Positions 63,874-64,000 of a DNA stretch of 64,000 nucleotides are shown piece after piece; within the stretch, counting starts at the first letter, position 1; the number at the start of each line of letters is the position of its first letter. The position numbers and the translations under genes are program-made. The DNA comes from Acidobacteriota bacterium (GTDB lineage: Bacteria > Acidobacteriota > Terriglobia > Acidiferrales > UBA7541), in contig JABCZR010000015.1 in the NCBI GenBank assembly GCA_013289585.1, positions 80,337-144,336 of the forward strand. Reading direction: 5' to 3'. The notes under the pieces are model-generated. The model made no database searches, was not told the origin of the DNA, and saw only the letters and a list, made by a program, of their open reading frames with translations.

Positions 63874-64000
63874 TGTAGTGCTCCCCTCTAATCTAGACAG
63901 TCAGGGCCTCGTTTTTTAGTACAGCTGCAAAAGCCAAGAAAGCCTCGTGCGGAGTGCGATTTCCGACTCCGCGGTGAGGTCGGTCGTGATTGTACTCCTC
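63874..64000 (-). mobile_element. IS3-family insertion sequence, one end (continues past window)
   Basis: The putative terminal repeat begins TGTAGTGCTCCCCTCTAA at 63874, a TG-start end typical of IS3 elements, 19 nt beyond the transposase stop. The rest of the element lies outside. Confidence 0.65.
63893..64000 (-). CDS. IS3-family transposase OrfB, C-terminal end (partial)
   Basis: Last 35 codons only: EEYNHDRPHRGVGNRTPHEA followed by FLAFAAVLKNEALTV and TAG. YNxxRPHxxxGxxTP is the conserved end of the DDE integrase domain of IS3 OrfB proteins. No frameshift in the visible part. Confidence 0.85.
   Translation of the reverse strand, partial: EEYNHDRPHRGVGNRTPHEAFLAFAAVLKNEALTV

Overview
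The window is a dense bacterial chromosome segment of fairly high GC, with about 50 genes packed in short operons (many 4-nt ATGA/GTGA overlaps) and few mobile elements. Gene content and style suggest Acidobacteriota: a GWxTD-domain protein, a LecA-like/LssY_C protein, a CLDCG small protein, many signal-peptide TPR proteins, and dispersed GTCATTCCGAGCG- and CCCCGACCAAG-type hairpin repeats. This is an inference from style; no rRNA gene or phylogenetic marker was aligned.

Layout. 1-5.3 kb: minus-strand chain of histidine kinase, NtrC-type regulator, mobA, MlaF-like ATPase and a truncated APC permease. 5.4-7.7 kb: heat-shock operon groES-groEL with promoter, CIRCE operator, intergenic hairpins and terminator. 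7.7-11.6 kb: LLM oxidoreductase, DUF47-Pit phosphate uptake pair, small membrane protein and ECF sigma factor. 12-20 kb: CLDCG protein, DUF2306-like membrane protein, ribBA behind a long repeat-bearing leader, ComEA-like protein, paired M16 peptidases and a DUF2520 protein. 20-33 kb: glycosyltransferase, uvrB, phospholipase D-like protein, AsmA-like protein, lepB, rnc and two secreted TPR proteins. 33-40 kb: LecA-like/LssY_C protein, GAF and STAS signalling proteins, brnTA toxin-antitoxin, DUF5996 and NlpC/P60-like proteins. 40-44.6 kb: aroF operon with a leader-peptide attenuator, CAP protein, anti-sigma and ECF sigma. 45-49 kb: DUF1801, ArsR-SRPBCC pair, GWxTD and PilZ proteins. 49-55.5 kb: GMC oxidoreductase with a separate Tat-exported subunit, ThuA protein, CPA1 antiporter. 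55.6-64 kb: tRNA-Ala with an IS481 scrap, beta-CASP nuclease, aminotransferase, lytic transglycosylase, tmRNA, and an IS3-family end at the window edge.

The most notable observation is upstream of the DAHP synthase gene (aroF). A promoter would start an almost leaderless 18-codon ORF, MIRVRAYSYWFRFSGPPI, with five aromatic codons inside seven. It is followed by overlapping 1:2, 2:3 and 3:4 pairings and a T-tailed terminator. This is the layout of ribosome-mediated attenuation sensing Tyr, Trp and Phe. Also worth a second look: a RibBA whose GTP cyclohydrolase II half lacks key catalytic motifs, a brnT gene starting at its predicted transcription start behind a perfect TGTATATACA palindrome, and RNA genes next to insertion-sequence remains.
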